DNA of 23,110 nt, taken from NCBI GenBank assembly GCA_018896835.1, contig JAHILS010000010.1:1-23110 (forward strand), read 5' to 3'. Source of the stretch: Patescibacteria group bacterium (GTDB lineage: Bacteria > Patescibacteriota > Patescibacteriia > UBA9934). The stretch's first letter is position 1. Every line of letters starts with the position of its first letter. Under the pieces are notes generated by a model. That model worked only from the letters and a program-made list of their open reading frames with translations, did no database searches and had not been told where the DNA came from. The translations under genes and the position numbers were made by a program. Shown piece by piece: positions 1-9,236 of the stretch.

Positions 1-2
1 AT

Positions 3-422
3 CCGCATACTTATTACAAAACATTGCTCGAAACAATGCGTGGCGACGGAGCGCAAGCTTATTTGGCTGTTGGGTTTTATGACGACCGAGTGATTTGTGC
101 CAACATTATGATCGACTTTGCTGGCGTGCGAACATATCTTCATGGCGCATCTAGCAATTTACATCGTAATGTCATGGCTCCAAATTTATTGCACTGGTAT
201 TTAATAAAAGATGCAATCGCCCATGGCATGCACGCATTTGATTTTTGGGGCATTGCTCCACAGGGCGCTAGCCAAAAGCATCCATGGCAAGGAATCACAC
301 GTTATAAAATGGGATTCAACGGTAAGATAGTCGAGCATCCTGGCACAGTTGATTTGCAGATGGAGCATATGTGGTACGGGCTTTACCGTTCCATGCGTGG
401 GATTAGAAGATTTCGAGTTTAG
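3..422 (+). CDS. FemAB-type peptidoglycan aminoacyltransferase, C-terminal part (partial)
   Basis: The gene enters from the left edge: the frame is open from base 3 with no plausible start in the window, and it ends at a TAG. The visible 139 residues match the C-terminal GNAT-like half of the FemAB/FemX family, which transfers amino acids from aminoacyl-tRNA to the peptidoglycan stem peptide. Family signs are the stretch HAFDFWGIAP, followed by HPWQGITRYKMGF and a closing hydrophobic/Arg-rich helix. The FDFWGI...GITRYK.GF pattern is a hallmark of the family. The protein should be cytoplasmic or membrane-associated, acting on lipid-linked precursors. The FkbM gene begins 11 nt after the stop, so the two are probably co-transcribed. 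Family assignment is fairly secure; the amino acid transferred cannot be told from this fragment. Confidence 0.8.
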   Translation, partial: PHTYYKTLLETMRGDGAQAYLAVGFYDDRVICANIMIDFAGVRTYLHGASSNLHRNVMAPNLLHWYLIKDAIAHGMHAFDFWGIAPQGASQKHPWQGITRYKMGFNGKIVEHPGTVDLQMEHMWYGLYRSMRGIRRFRV

Positions 423-433
423 CTAGTCAAATT

Positions 434-1129
434 ATGAATAAAGTTGAGATTAAATTTGAAAATAAGGAAATCCGCGGGGTTTGGAGGGATCAAGCGGACG
501 AGAGCGTGTGGGCAGAGATTTTTAAATATCGTGAATATCGGGCGTCAGAAGACGCTATCAAACAGGCAAAAACCATTTTTGACATTGGTGCTCACGCTGG
601 TTTTTTTACGCTCTATGCCAAGGCTCTTAATCCAGCAGTTAAGGTTGTCTGTGTTGAACCTGAGAATAATAATATTCAAACATTAAACAAGAATTTAGAA
701 CTTAATAGCATCGGAGACGGAATAAAGGTTATTAGTGGTGCGCTTGTGCCGAAAGCGGGGAGATATGTTTTAAAGATTTCACAAGATAGCCATAATCATC
801 AAGTTGCCAGTAAAGCCGAAGGAATTCCTAAGGAATTAGCGCAGTCAGTTGTTGGATATACTTTTACCAAACTTTTAAAGCACACAAAAACAGTGTCAGT
901 TGATTTGCTTAAAATGGACATTGAAGGGTATGAGAAAGATATTTTGGAGGCGCTAACACAGGACGAGTGGCAAGCAATACGAAATATCGTGCTTGAATAT
1001 CATGGTGGAGATGGTCAGCGAGCGTACGCTGAAGCTATTTTAAGAAAGAATGGGTTTAGCGTGCTGGTGCACCCATCGCAATTTGATAAAACAATGGGCA
1101 TTATTTTCGCCCGCAACAAAAAAGTTTAA
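434..1129 (+). CDS. FkbM family SAM-dependent methyltransferase
   Basis: The 231-residue protein has a class I methyltransferase fold. SAM-binding motif I is FDIGAHAGFF at about residues 49-58. An acidic post-II motif, VEPE, lies at about 74-77. The typical FkbM signature KMDIEGYEKDIL lies at about 160-171. FkbM enzymes O-methylate hydroxyls on sugars or polyketides, and in bacteria they often sit in surface-glycan loci. The neighbouring FemAB gene and the glycosyltransferase block suggest a role in envelope glycan modification, which is inference. The ATG at 434 gives the normal family length and no Shine-Dalgarno is visible before it. A hairpin lies 16 nt after the stop. Confidence 0.88.
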   Translation: MNKVEIKFENKEIRGVWRDQADESVWAEIFKYREYRASEDAIKQAKTIFDIGAHAGFFTLYAKALNPAVKVVCVEPENNNIQTLNKNLELNSIGDGIKVISGALVPKAGRYVLKISQDSHNHQVASKAEGIPKELAQSVVGYTFTKLLKHTKTVSVDLLKMDIEGYEKDILEALTQDEWQAIRNIVLEYHGGDGQRAYAEAILRKNGFSVLVHPSQFDKTMGIIFARNKKV

Positions 1130-1145
1130 AGGCGACACGCTGTAT

Positions 1146-1165
1146 CACCAGACCTTGGTCTGGTG
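1146..1165 (+). terminator. Hairpin between convergent genes, possible terminator
   Basis: A perfect 9-bp inverted repeat, CACCAGACC then TT then GGTCTGGTG, lies between the convergent FkbM and DUF11-like genes. A weak T-containing stretch (GCTGTTTACTGTT) follows on the plus strand and no T-run follows on the minus strand. It therefore more likely ends the plus-strand unit. The stem is certain; terminator function is inferred. Confidence 0.55.
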
Positions 1166-1211
1166 GCTGTTTACTGTTAAAATTCAAGATTAAAGACTTG
1201 ACCCCATTTTC

Positions 1212-3116
1212 TTATTCGACTGCGATTCCGCCAACTCGGCTGGCTTGCGCGTCATCTTGCAGATCAGTTGTGAGCGAGTCGGTTGCTCGAGAAAGGGCCG
1301 TATCGGTCAGAGCGTCATTGGCAATCAAGCTACTGGCTGAAATAAGTTTTACAAATGAGCCGATGTCTCCGGTATCAGGCGTAATGGATATTGAAAAAGA
1401 TCCTTGTATTTGTTCTACGCTCGACGAGAGTGACGAGACGCTCCAAGTTACTGATTTTGCGGAATCATTATAAATTATGGCCCCCAAGTCTTGTTCTACA
1501 TTACCAGCCCATGAAACATGCGGCGGAAGCGTGGCATTAACTGTGATATTTTTTAAGTCATGCAGACTGTTATTGATTGTCCAGATGACGCGGTATGTTG
1601 TGGTGTTGCCGACTTGTGGTGGCAGTGGACCATTTCCTAGCGCTGAGCCGTTTTCATCGTAATATCGAATCGATGTTTGAAGCTCGGCTTGTGAGTTTAT
1701 TGACACATCAATTGGCGAAGAAAGAGCACTATGACCTTCGTAATCGGTCGAGGCAACAACTCTAAACGTGTCAGCATCGCCGACGCCGATCGTTGAATCT
1801 ATTGGGAAACTCGTATTTATTGTAATTTTTTCACCAGGCTCGATAGAGTCAAATGACCAGTGTATACCGTCGCGGGTTATTGTTCCGCCATCAAGTGACG
1901 ATTTATTCCAAGTAATTGGGATTGAGTCATCGGATTGGAAATCCAAAAGCACAGTTAAGTCTTCAATTTGTCTGTCTTCTGAATTTTCTAGCCCGATACT
2001 AAGTCGTAGAGAAGAGGACAGGTCAACATTGGCCGATGTGGTTGAGCCATTAGCTACCAGTCCAATTGTGACATTGCTAGCTACAACATCAGTGTAGGCT
2101 TGGGCAGTTGCTTGCTCTAATTCTCTGTCAGCTGATTTGATTTTTACAGATAAATTAAAGTACTGGAAGTTTTCAATATTTGAGGCAAATGTTCCAGAGA
2201 ATTTTATTTCTTGTTTTCCTTGTGGATCAATGCGTTCGATTAACCACTCGGCTGGTCCGCCACTTTCCAAAGCTGGATCGCTTTCTTGAAGATAGAAACC
2301 GTCAGGTAGGTCAACGCCAGCGATAATGTTTTCAAATGCCTCCTGTCCAGTATTTTCTACCGAGATTGTATATTCAATATCCTGACCAGCTGACGCTTCC
2401 TCTGACCCATTAATAATAGCTTTGAGTGTTCCTTCGATGGTTGTTACGTACGCGATCGCAATTTCCTCAAAGTTTGAATTGAAGTTTGCTGGCTTGTATG
2501 ACGCATGAACTTGTACCGGAGTTTCAGACGGCACTTGCGCTATCCAAACTCCATCAATGACTATTTTTCCGTCAGACATTCCTGGCAATGAACCAAGTTC
2601 CCAAATCAAATCGTCAAGATTAGTCGGGTCTTGGCTAAATGAATATGTGCGAAATGTTGCAGGCAAGTTTATGTCCATCTGCAAGGCAGCAATTGGTACG
2701 TTTGTGGGGTTAGCGTATAGGATTTCGATTTGTGTTTTTTCTCCACTGGCGATTTGCTCTGGTATGTTAATGGACAGATCAAAGGTTTTGTCATGGGATA
2801 CTTCAAAAAATCTAGTATACACAAAAAAACCCGCCCAAGACGTAGCCGCTATTATTGCCAATACAACCGTGGTAACTAAAAGTGTACGCGTTAGCTTATT
2901 TTGTCTTTGATCAAATTTATTAAAATCAATTTTTCCATTGCCATAAATCGCCTGCAAGCCCTCGTCCATTAAAATTTCTTTTTCATCACGAACTTGTGCC
3001 TTGGTCTTGTGTTCGTGATCGTGAGTTGTTGAAATATCTTCTATTTTTTCTACATCATCAATGATAGTTTCTGCAACTTTTTTAGTTTTTTTCTTTTTTT
3101 TCAAAAATTTAAACAT
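1212..3116 (-). CDS. DUF11-like single-pass surface protein with Ig-like repeats
   Basis: This 634-residue protein starts with a lysine-rich, charged cytoplasmic segment (residues 1-76). One membrane helix follows at about 77-101 (TLLVTTVVLAIIAATSWAGF). The rest is an extracytoplasmic region of about 530 residues built from beta-rich repeats, roughly 111-230, 231-345, 346-475 and 476-605. Phrases such as ISVENTGQEAFENIIAGVDL and WTINNSLHDLKNITVNATL are typical of DUF11/CARDB-type Ig-like modules. There is no cleavable signal, LPXTG motif or catalytic motif. It starts 2 nt after the stop of the DUF4012 gene, so the two are almost certainly translationally coupled and may work together at the surface. 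Its function is unknown; an adhesive or scaffold role is inference. Confidence 0.75.
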   Translation of the reverse strand: MFKFLKKKKKTKKVAETIIDDVEKIEDISTTHDHEHKTKAQVRDEKEILMDEGLQAIYGNGKIDFNKFDQRQNKLTRTLLVTTVVLAIIAATSWAGFFVYTRFFEVSHDKTFDLSINIPEQIASGEKTQIEILYANPTNVPIAALQMDINLPATFRTYSFSQDPTNLDDLIWELGSLPGMSDGKIVIDGVWIAQVPSETPVQVHASYKPANFNSNFEEIAIAYVTTIEGTLKAIINGSEEASAGQDIEYTISVENTGQEAFENIIAGVDLPDGFYLQESDPALESGGPAEWLIERIDPQGKQEIKFSGTFASNIENFQYFNLSVKIKSADRELEQATAQAYTDVVASNVTIGLVANGSTTSANVDLSSSLRLSIGLENSEDRQIEDLTVLLDFQSDDSIPITWNKSSLDGGTITRDGIHWSFDSIEPGEKITINTSFPIDSTIGVGDADTFRVVASTDYEGHSALSSPIDVSINSQAELQTSIRYYDENGSALGNGPLPPQVGNTTTYRVIWTINNSLHDLKNITVNATLPPHVSWAGNVEQDLGAIIYNDSAKSVTWSVSSLSSSVEQIQGSFSISITPDTGDIGSFVKLISASSLIANDALTDTALSRATDSLTTDLQDDAQASRVGGIAVE

Positions 3117-3118
3117 AC

Positions 3119-5710
3119 CTAGAATTGTTCAAAAAGGGCAGATAACACACGATCTTGGTCGTTGTTAAACTCTGTTCCAGAGGAGAATAAATCATTTTGC
3201 GAAGTCCAGATAACTTTTTGGTTGGTGGCATTAAAGACCCTTATTGTTGTGGTCCTTGTTACTACACCTGGTTGTTTTTGGATAAAGATTGAATATTCGT
3301 TTAAGTTTTTTAAGCCAATATACGACTTTGCCTTTTGGAAGATTGAATCATTTGTTTGCTCAAACTTCCAAGGAAGTTTGTATGTGAAGGTGGCAACCTC
3401 GGTTTCACCTGGTTTTGTTTGTATCCAGTTTCCAAAAACCGTTTTTCCTTGCTCGTCCCAAATATCTGTTTGCGAGATAGGGTCTTTAGCAAAGTTTGCT
3501 GTCCAAAGAAGCATGTCGGTGTCTGAGGACAATGGCGTGTCGGCCTGCTCAAATAAGCTTTCATCAGGAATCTCAAAGCCGTTTGCTTGAATAAATTCAC
3601 TACCCTCTGGGACATACAACCGAACATAATCAACGTTATTTACTCCCTCAAATAAAGCAGAGCTCATGCCTGTATGTTCTTTGGTGATTGTGACAGTGTT
3701 GATGATAGAACCGTCTTCTTGGATTTCAACGTCCAAATTAACACCCTGCTTGATAACAGTGTCTGTTTTTCCTCCACCTAGGTTTGAATCAACAACCATT
3801 AAATAATCGCCTTGAGTATTTTTTAATGACCCGGACCAATTAAGGGTTTCAATATCTGATTGTAACTGGTTGTCTTCCATGTACATTAAGACGTCTTTTT
3901 GCGTTAAGGATGCAGATAAAAGATCAATGACCTTTAATAATGTTTCTGGGTCAGCTTGTTTTAGAATTTCAAGGACTTTTGGAGCTAAGTCGCCAATAAA
4001 TTGCTTTGGTGCGTCTTGCTCGCGATCCCCATCGTCTTGATAAGATGCGTATTCGTATTCAACTATTTTCTGAGTTTCAAAAAGGAAGTTTTCACTGGTA
4101 ATAGTTCTGCCGTATTCTGGCATGGCAATTGGACCGGTGATTTCCAAAAGCTGTGGCATTAGTGTGGCATTTATAGCAATTACGCCGTCAACGGTTGGTC
4201 CACCAGCTTTTTGATAAAACCAGATTAATTTTTGAGCAGAGCTTGGGAAATCTGGGAACCAATTTGCATCATGAAATTCCCAGCGATCGTTTAATAGTGA
4301 TAATGGTTGAGGTGGAGCAACAAATTCGCTGAGTTGACCTTGGACGTCATAGCTTCCACCACCAGGAATATCTATATTTGTTATTTCACCATCAAGCACG
4401 TCGATTTGGGCAAAACTTCCAATAAACCCACCAGTTGCTCTCAATTCGGTATTGTTTTGGAATACTAGCAAATATCTCATTTTTTCTTGATTGCCAAGAA
4501 GCGTTTGCAAGGTGCCAGAAAATTTCAGGAATTCTTCCATTGATCGTTGTAGCGAAGGCACAGTGCTAAGAAGTAGTGTGAGCTTGTTGGTATAATCTTG
4601 TGGAATAAATTCTAGATTTATATTTTTCAACGCATTATTTGCAGTTTGCACTTCTGGTAAGGCGTTTGTGATGTAGGTTGTTAAAAGTTGAAGTTTGGTG
4701 ACAAGGCTAAGGGAATTTGAATTTGAAAGTTCTTCAATCGCAGAACTTAGTTTGGCACCAGACTGGGAAAGGGAAGCACCTGCCGAAACTAGTCCTTGTA
4801 CGGTTTCGTACGTGCTGTTGGTTTGGGGAATGATATTTACCAAAGACGCAGTAATCAGTCGCATGTCATCCATTGATTTTTGGGCATTTTGAAAGTTTTC
4901 CGTAGCACGCTGGAAGTCCAAACTAGCAGCTTGGAAGTCTTGGGACTTAATTGAGTCAGTTGCACTGTCAATTTGTGAAATTGCTTGCTGGCTAACACGT
5001 TCTATCTCGGTTTTACGTGAAGAAGTGTCAGAAAGTCCTTGCATGGCATGGATTGGCATGACAAGCACAAAGGATAAAAGTAAAAATACCGCGATTGCTC
5101 GATGTCTTGCTTGTTTTGGCAGTAGTAAATGCAAATTATGGAATCTGCCAGTAATAGTTTGAGTAATCGTGATTGAATCTTCTTCTATTTTTTCTGCTGG
5201 CTCGATGGCGATTGGCAATTGTTTTTCTTGGTCCAAGATTTCAAATACGTTTGGTATTTCAACATTAATTTGTGATCCTGCGAAGATTTCGTAATCTTGT
5301 TCCAATTTTGCTTCTACCTTTCCTGGACTTATCGTGCGTTCTGTTTCGCGTAATTGTATTGCTAAGTCGTCGAGGCTAAGGATAGTTATGTCCTCGGTTT
5401 CTGTTTCTTCGATTAACTGATAATCGCCGATTGACGATTTTGCTAGCGAGTCGGCAAGTTCTTTGATTTTATCTTTTTGAGAAACTTCAAGGGATTGCAC
5501 GGCTTGTTTTTCGTGGTCAAGCTTGATTATGTATGGAGAAAGTTTGCCTTGGGACGATTTATGAATTCTTACTCCTAAATCTAAAACGTCACTAATTCCT
5601 TTGTTTTTTAATGATACTGGCAAGGCATCGTCAAAAAGAGCTGGCGCAACTGGTGCCATTTTTGGTTTTTTTATTAAACCTTTTTTTGATTTTTGTTTTT
5701 TGACAGGCAT
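3119..5710 (-). CDS. DUF4012 domain membrane protein
   Basis: This 863-residue protein has a charged cytoplasmic N-terminal region of about 200 residues and one membrane helix at about 204-222 (AIAVFLLLSFVLVMPIHAM). A long Gln/Ser-rich helical region follows (about 230-400), then the DUF4012 core. The core signature, LLVFQNNTELRATGGFIGSF, starts near residue 414. DUF4012 proteins occur in Actinobacteria and are common in Patescibacteria, often near polysaccharide genes; their biochemical role is not established. The cytoplasmic part is unusually long and acidic and could bind a cytosolic partner (inference). The ATG at 5710 lies 22 nt after the upstream glycosyltransferase, and the DUF11-like gene follows after 2 nt, so this is an operon. 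No Shine-Dalgarno is visible. Confidence 0.85.
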   Translation of the reverse strand: MPVKKQKSKKGLIKKPKMAPVAPALFDDALPVSLKNKGISDVLDLGVRIHKSSQGKLSPYIIKLDHEKQAVQSLEVSQKDKIKELADSLAKSSIGDYQLIEETETEDITILSLDDLAIQLRETERTISPGKVEAKLEQDYEIFAGSQINVEIPNVFEILDQEKQLPIAIEPAEKIEEDSITITQTITGRFHNLHLLLPKQARHRAIAVFLLLSFVLVMPIHAMQGLSDTSSRKTEIERVSQQAISQIDSATDSIKSQDFQAASLDFQRATENFQNAQKSMDDMRLITASLVNIIPQTNSTYETVQGLVSAGASLSQSGAKLSSAIEELSNSNSLSLVTKLQLLTTYITNALPEVQTANNALKNINLEFIPQDYTNKLTLLLSTVPSLQRSMEEFLKFSGTLQTLLGNQEKMRYLLVFQNNTELRATGGFIGSFAQIDVLDGEITNIDIPGGGSYDVQGQLSEFVAPPQPLSLLNDRWEFHDANWFPDFPSSAQKLIWFYQKAGGPTVDGVIAINATLMPQLLEITGPIAMPEYGRTITSENFLFETQKIVEYEYASYQDDGDREQDAPKQFIGDLAPKVLEILKQADPETLLKVIDLLSASLTQKDVLMYMEDNQLQSDIETLNWSGSLKNTQGDYLMVVDSNLGGGKTDTVIKQGVNLDVEIQEDGSIINTVTITKEHTGMSSALFEGVNNVDYVRLYVPEGSEFIQANGFEIPDESLFEQADTPLSSDTDMLLWTANFAKDPISQTDIWDEQGKTVFGNWIQTKPGETEVATFTYKLPWKFEQTNDSIFQKAKSYIGLKNLNEYSIFIQKQPGVVTRTTTIRVFNATNQKVIWTSQNDLFSSGTEFNNDQDRVLSALFEQF

Positions 5711-5732
5711 GGGTCTGAAGCTTGGGAGTAGT

Positions 5733-6863
5733 TTAGAGCAGTGATTGATTGTTGTAGATTGCGAGGGTTTGTTTGGCGGTCGCTGACCATGTGTATGTTT
5801 TGGCGAGTTCTTGTCCTTCTTTGATTAGTTTTTCAAACCTTTGAGGTTCACTGATTGATTGCTCCATTAGCTCAACCAATGCTTCGATATCGTCTGGGTC
5901 AAAATACTGAGCAGCGTTTTTGAGAACTTCTGGAATCGAGCTAGTGTTTGAGGCAACAACAGGTGTTCCATAGCTCATGGCCTCGAGTGGGGGAATGCCG
6001 AATCCTTCAATTCTGGAAGGAAAAATAAACAGTGATGCGTTTTTGTACAAGGCTGATAATTCTTCGTCAGTGGGCAGGTCGATAAATCTGACATTCTCCA
6101 GACTAAGTCCAAGCTCGTCAGCTTCTTTTTCCAACCTGGCAGAAAACATGTCTTTGCGTCCAGCGATAACTAGTTGGACATATTGATTATTTTCTTTAAA
6201 GCGGGAAAAGGCATGCATCATCATTTCGATATTCTTGTGAGGGTAAGCATTTCCAACATACAAGAAATACGGTTGGTACACGCCAAGAGCAGTTAAGCTT
6301 ACGCTACGCGCTTCACGGGGTGGAATTACACCATTTGAAATAACTGTGATTTTGTTTTGTTTAACACCAAAGTGTTCCAGGACTTTTGTTTTTGTAAAAT
6401 TTGAAATAGTAATAATGTGTCGGCTTCTGTGGATTGCGTTTTCCAGTACAAAACGGAAACCAGCATGCTTGAATCCGTAAACAAGTGGATGGCGAGTGCT
6501 AACCCGGGCTGAGTATGGTACCTCGAGCATGATCAAATCATGGATAGTGACTATGAAAGGAACTTTGGAAAATACAGGAATGTTCCAGTGAGGGTAATGC
6601 ATGAAATCGACATGGCTACGAGCGATTATTCCCGGCATTTTTCGCTGTTCCTCAATGCTGTACCAGGGTATGTCAATGAGCTGTTTGGAAAAGTTCTTGT
6701 TGGTAATTTTACACTGGTGAAAATTTTCTTTTTTGAGAAACAGTGTGTACTGATTTTTGTGATCAATATGTTGCAAATTAGACACTAATTCAGAGACGTA
6801 ACGGCCAAGCCCGCCTCCACCCACTCGTGGACCAAAAAATCTAGCATCAATGCCAATCTTCAT
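5733..6863 (-). CDS. Glycosyltransferase family 4 (GT-B fold)
   Basis: The 376-residue protein is a retaining GT-B enzyme. The N-terminal domain has a glycine-rich acceptor loop, RVGGGGLGRYVSELV (about 13-27), and an IVTIHDL strand (about 104-110). The C-terminal nucleotide-sugar domain carries the E-x7-E motif in EGFGIPPLEAMSYGTPV (E286 and E294). It resembles mannosyl- or rhamnosyltransferases of the WbpY/MtfB type, but donor and acceptor cannot be read from the sequence. It is expected to act at the cytoplasmic face on lipid-linked oligosaccharide. A good -10 box ends 6 nt before the ATG, so it may be leaderless as well as fed by read-through from the gene 79 nt upstream. Confidence 0.9.
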   Translation of the reverse strand: MKIGIDARFFGPRVGGGGLGRYVSELVSNLQHIDHKNQYTLFLKKENFHQCKITNKNFSKQLIDIPWYSIEEQRKMPGIIARSHVDFMHYPHWNIPVFSKVPFIVTIHDLIMLEVPYSARVSTRHPLVYGFKHAGFRFVLENAIHRSRHIITISNFTKTKVLEHFGVKQNKITVISNGVIPPREARSVSLTALGVYQPYFLYVGNAYPHKNIEMMMHAFSRFKENNQYVQLVIAGRKDMFSARLEKEADELGLSLENVRFIDLPTDEELSALYKNASLFIFPSRIEGFGIPPLEAMSYGTPVVASNTSSIPEVLKNAAQYFDPDDIEALVELMEQSISEPQRFEKLIKEGQELAKTYTWSATAKQTLAIYNNQSLL

Positions 6864-6869
6864 GTATCT

Positions 6870-6875
6870 ATTTTA
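6870..6875 (-). promoter_or_regulatory. Extended -10 promoter of the GT4 gene at 6863, predicted leaderless
   Basis: Read on the minus strand, TGGTAAAAT (TGn plus -10) is followed by 6 nt and then the ATG. The transcription start would fall on the A of the start codon. No convincing -35 box is present. It lies in the 79-nt gap between two glycosyltransferase genes. Confidence 0.5.
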
Positions 6876-6942
6876 CCATGTTTTGGCGAATTTTTTATGC
6901 ATGCCTGTGAACAAAAGTGGATAAGGGAGGCATGGTTTTTTG

Positions 6943-8064
6943 TTATTTTTTGCAACAAGCTTTTAAAACCCCCAGAGTTCGGCGGGCGGTGGCGTTCCAG
7001 GAGTAGATGTTTGATGGTAGAACGAATGTCTCTTTTTGTTTTTTTAAACCAATTTGCATGGCATGAAAAAGATCGTGCACATTGTATGGGTCAACGTAAA
7101 TTACGTGTTCTTTCCCAACTTCTTGCATAGATCCAGAAAAGCTGGAAATAACTGGTGTACCGCTGGCAAGCGCCTCCACGATTGGTAGCCCAAATCCTTC
7201 AAAAAAAGATGGAAAGACAAACAGGTCAGCATGTCGGAATAAGGTTGGTTTTTGTTTTTCTAAAACATAGCCCAAAACATGGATGTCAGAAGCAAAGGCT
7301 GAGGTTGTAATTAGTTTGTGAATTTGTGAGTTTTTCCAGCCCCGACCGCCAGCGATAACAAGGTGGTGGATTGCTCCGGGGTTATGCTTTCTCCAAAGTT
7401 CGTAGGCCTCAATAATTGTTTCAATATTTTTTCTAGGTTCCAGTGTGCACAAACTTAGGATGTAAGGATAGTTGATGTTGTAAGTTTGTAAAAAGTTTTG
7501 ATCGCATGGTTGCTCATTTGGCGTAAATTCATCGTCAACTCCCAGTGGAGTTGTTGTTATTTTATCCTCAGGAATGCTCCAAAGCGCAGTAAGGTTATTT
7601 TTCGTGTTGTCTGATACTGCTAAAATCGCTTCCGCATTTTGTGTTAGCGTGCGGGTAGAAGCTGTTTTGTGCCAAAGCCTGTCTTTGTGCCGAAAGAATT
7701 GAGGAAAAAGTTCAAAAGATAAGTCATGAATGGTAATAGCGTAAGGCCGGTGGGTTTTGATTATATTAGTATTAGGAAAAAACCAGACATCAGCTTTTTT
7801 GGGCAGAAAGTCGTCAAGCGTGTGCGCGGTAAAAATAAGTTTTGCAGAGATGATTCTATTTGGCGTTTCCTGTTTAACAACCTCGACATTTTTTCCATAG
7901 AAATTTGGAAGTTTTGCCAGAGTTTGTGCAGATCCAGAAGCGAAAAAAGTAAATTGATCGTCAGGCGCAAGCCTGGGCATGCGACTGATGAGCTCAATCG
8001 TATAACGCCCAACGCCTGAGTGCTGATTGGTCGCCAGATGTCGGATGTCAACAGCGATATTCAT
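6943..8064 (-). CDS. Glycosyltransferase family 4 (GT-B fold)
   Basis: This 373-residue GT4 enzyme resembles the neighbouring protein in layout but is clearly diverged. Its acceptor-side glycine loop is HSGVGRYTIEL (about 15-25) and its strand is YAITIHDLSF (about 108-117). The donor-site motif is FEGFGLPIVEALASGTPV, with E289 and E297 as the E-x7-E pair. It has the segment CTLEPRKNIETIIEAY (about 206-221), typical of mannosyltransferase-like GT4 proteins. It probably adds one sugar to the surface glycan started by the sugar-phosphate transferase. It begins 6 nt after the stop of the upstream GT gene, without a Shine-Dalgarno, so it depends on that transcript. Specificity is unknown. Confidence 0.9.
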   Translation of the reverse strand: MNIAVDIRHLATNQHSGVGRYTIELISRMPRLAPDDQFTFFASGSAQTLAKLPNFYGKNVEVVKQETPNRIISAKLIFTAHTLDDFLPKKADVWFFPNTNIIKTHRPYAITIHDLSFELFPQFFRHKDRLWHKTASTRTLTQNAEAILAVSDNTKNNLTALWSIPEDKITTTPLGVDDEFTPNEQPCDQNFLQTYNINYPYILSLCTLEPRKNIETIIEAYELWRKHNPGAIHHLVIAGGRGWKNSQIHKLITTSAFASDIHVLGYVLEKQKPTLFRHADLFVFPSFFEGFGLPIVEALASGTPVISSFSGSMQEVGKEHVIYVDPYNVHDLFHAMQIGLKKQKETFVLPSNIYSWNATARRTLGVLKACCKK

Positions 8065-8070
8065 ATGCCA

Positions 8071-9186
8071 TTAGACAGCTCCTAAGATTTTTTTTCTGTG
8101 CTCTTGCCATTTTTGGTCAACGTAGTTGCGCATTTTTTTATGGTAAATTTCAACAGAAAACTGCATGGCATGGGTGCGAATTTCCATGGGATTAAATTTT
8201 GTGTGGTCAAAGTGCAAGACAGTATTTGCTAGTTCCTCCCAATTTTGATTATCAAAGAAAATTCCAGTCTTTCTATCAACCACAGTCTCGGTTGCTCCTC
8301 CTTTGCGATAGGCGATAACTGGTCTACCGGCAGACATTGACTCAACCGGAGTTATGCCAAAATCTTCTTCTTGCGGGTGGATAAAGGCAATTGCGTCTTG
8401 GAAAAGACGAGTGCGTTCTTGGTTAGAAACTCGTCCTAAAAATTGAATATTACTGCCAGCGCGTTTTTGTAAATCCTTCTCGATTGGTCCTGTACCAAAT
8501 ATTTTTAAAGAAATGCCAAGTTTTGTAAAAGCATCTACAACCATATCGTATCGCTTGTAAGGAACTAGTCTGCCACCTGATAAATAATATTCTTTTTTGT
8601 TTGGTGATACTGCAAATTGATCGGTTTCAACTGGCGGATAAATAACGTCACTTTCTCGCCGATAGTATTTTGCAATTCGACGTTGGACGGTTTGGGAGTT
8701 GGCAATAAAGTAATCAACTCGGTCAGCTGACAAGCGATCCCAGGTGCGCAAATGGCTTAAAAGTGGCGGTAAAAATTGTTTTATAATCCCAGGCACGTGC
8801 AGTTCCTCAACATAGCTATGCGTGTCTGACCAAAGGTATCTAGTTGGTGTGTGGCAGTAACAAATATGAATTGCGTCATTGGGTGGAATTACACCTTTGG
8901 AAAATGCGCTTGAGCTAGAAACAATTACGTCATAATCTGAAAGATTATATCCTTCAGTAGCAGTTGGCATGAGCGGAAGCAACCAGCGAGAATGGCTTAA
9001 GGCGCCGGGAATGTTTTGTAAAAAGCTTGTTCGGATATCGCGATGTCCAAAAACATTATCCATGACAGATTTGTCATAAAGTAAGGTATAAGTCGGAGCC
9101 TTTGGCCAAATATCCTGAATGGCTTCAAGCACCCGTTCCGCACCCCCACTTTGAGTTAAATGGTCATGAATAAGGGCAACCTTCAT
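8071..9186 (-). CDS. Glycosyltransferase family 4, WbaZ-like
   Basis: The 371-residue protein starts with MKVALIHDHLTQSGGAERVL, the nucleotide-binding start of a GT4 subgroup that includes O-antigen mannosyltransferases of the WbaZ type. Further marks are ICYCHTPTRYLWSD (about 108-121), SGGRLVPYKRYDMVVDAF (about 203-220) and the donor-site motif EEDFGITPVESMSAGRPVI, with E274 and E282 as the E-x7-E pair. It is the first gene of a three-gene glycosyltransferase run, 6 nt before the next. A TTGATA/17 nt/TTAAAT promoter lies directly upstream. The WbaZ comparison is from memory of the family; a GDP-mannose donor is plausible but unproven. Confidence 0.88.
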   Translation of the reverse strand: MKVALIHDHLTQSGGAERVLEAIQDIWPKAPTYTLLYDKSVMDNVFGHRDIRTSFLQNIPGALSHSRWLLPLMPTATEGYNLSDYDVIVSSSSAFSKGVIPPNDAIHICYCHTPTRYLWSDTHSYVEELHVPGIIKQFLPPLLSHLRTWDRLSADRVDYFIANSQTVQRRIAKYYRRESDVIYPPVETDQFAVSPNKKEYYLSGGRLVPYKRYDMVVDAFTKLGISLKIFGTGPIEKDLQKRAGSNIQFLGRVSNQERTRLFQDAIAFIHPQEEDFGITPVESMSAGRPVIAYRKGGATETVVDRKTGIFFDNQNWEELANTVLHFDHTKFNPMEIRTHAMQFSVEIYHKKMRNYVDQKWQEHRKKILGAV

Positions 9187-9196
9187 AGTACTAGCT

Positions 9197-9225
9197 ATTT
9201 AAGCACGACGAGTGCGTTTTATCAA
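9197..9225 (-). promoter_or_regulatory. Promoter of the GT operon at 9186, near-leaderless
   Basis: On the minus strand, TTGATA (9220-9225), a 17-nt spacer and TTAAAT (9197-9202) are followed by 10 nt and the ATG. The expected start near 9190 leaves a leader of only about 4 nt. Confidence 0.6.
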
Positions 9226-9236
9226 GGAAATAAAAA

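Noticed and set aside
6911..6931. DnaA-box-like TTATCCAC followed by TGTTCACAGG in the gap between two glycosyltransferase genes
   Set aside because: Single imperfect site with no cluster of boxes, AT-rich unwinding element or dnaA/dnaN neighbours; not evidence of an origin.
6896..6935. Long-loop inverted repeat GCATGCCT/AGGCATG followed by a T-run on the plus strand
   Set aside because: The loop is about 22 nt, the T-run is on the strand with no gene, and it would not terminate the minus-strand operon.
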